5,170 bases of DNA, from contig JAAXXJ010000233.1 of the NCBI GenBank assembly GCA_013334545.1, positions 1-5,170 of the forward strand, given 5' to 3'. The notes under the pieces were generated by a model. It had not been told where the DNA came from. It saw nothing but the letters and a program-made list of their open reading frames with translations, and did not search any database. Both the position numbers and the translations under genes were made by a program. The stretch comes from Nitrospirota bacterium. Its GTDB lineage: Bacteria > Nitrospirota > UBA9217. This document shows positions 5,099 through 5,170 of this stretch, in pieces; position 1 is the stretch's first letter; each line of letters starts with the position of its first letter.

Positions 5099-5170
5099 TC
5101 AAGCGGCCAGTTTTTCAACTGCAATTGCGGGCAGCTTCATTTTGTTCAGCAAGATATTGAGGTCTTGCCG
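5099..5170 (-). CDS. Partial reading frame, C-terminus only (unidentified)
   Basis: The last 23 codons of a minus-strand frame that is open to the window edge and stops with TGA at 5099-5101. The peptide contains DLNILLNKMKLPAIAVEKLAA, which looks like an amphipathic helical protein tail. It faintly recalls the N-terminal helix of IstB-type transposase helpers (a leucine-rich helix followed by KLPAIA). That helix is normally at the start of those proteins, so if real this would be a truncated copy. The fragment is too short to assign. A hydrophobic plus-strand reading of the same bases is also open, so even the strand is uncertain. Confidence 0.35.
   Translation of the reverse strand, partial: RQDLNILLNKMKLPAIAVEKLAA

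Overview
The window is GC-rich (high 50s percent by eye) and its genes are densely packed. It holds plain house-keeping and accessory genes of a Gram-negative bacterium with a periplasm and c-type cytochromes. A plant-type cystathionine gamma-synthase-like enzyme, a SagB/ThcOx-type nitroreductase, a cbb3-type-like small cytochrome c and degenerate ACACGGAT-type intergenic repeats together suggest Desulfobacterota or Nitrospirota. This placement is an inference; there is no rRNA or other marker gene. I see no CRISPR array, tRNA, rRNA, phage module or complete insertion sequence.

Layout. (1) 2-790, plus: the C-terminal two thirds of a trans-sulfuration PLP enzyme, cut by the window edge. It is followed by a short 10-bp-period repeat and a strong hairpin-plus-T-tract terminator at 842-880. 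(2) 881-1160: a gap between convergent genes with no convincing gene but a run of five adjacent inverted repeats. (3) 1161-4029, minus: five genes read right to left. These are a small cytochrome c (3601-4029), a SagB-like nitroreductase (2825-3577, 23 bp behind it), a TPR protein (2137-2682), a YhcH/TabA-family protein (1505-1963) and a two-helix zinc-ribbon membrane protein (1161-1454). (4) 4030-4600: a 571-bp divergent intergenic region holding a near-consensus sigma-70 promoter for the cytochrome and a perfect 16-bp palindrome on the side of the next gene. (5) 4601-4933, plus: a small membrane-anchored protein of unknown function. (6) 4934-5098: a gap between convergent genes with another 16-bp palindrome. 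(7) 5099-5170, minus: the last 23 codons of an unidentified reading frame.

How the genes may work together. The cytochrome and nitroreductase genes look like one transcript driven by the promoter at 4096-4124, so a periplasmic electron carrier is co-expressed with an FMN-dependent oxidoreductase. The TPR gene appears to have its own promoter placed so close to the ATG that its message would be leaderless. The YhcH-family and zinc-ribbon genes are 50 bp apart and may be cotranscribed. Nothing ties the amino-acid enzyme on the left to the minus-strand genes. Degenerate ACACGG-type repeats sit in four of the intergenic gaps. I did not find a clear new multi-gene system; the most unexplained signals are the hairpin array at 933-1098 and the palindromes at 4486-4501 and 4986-5001.
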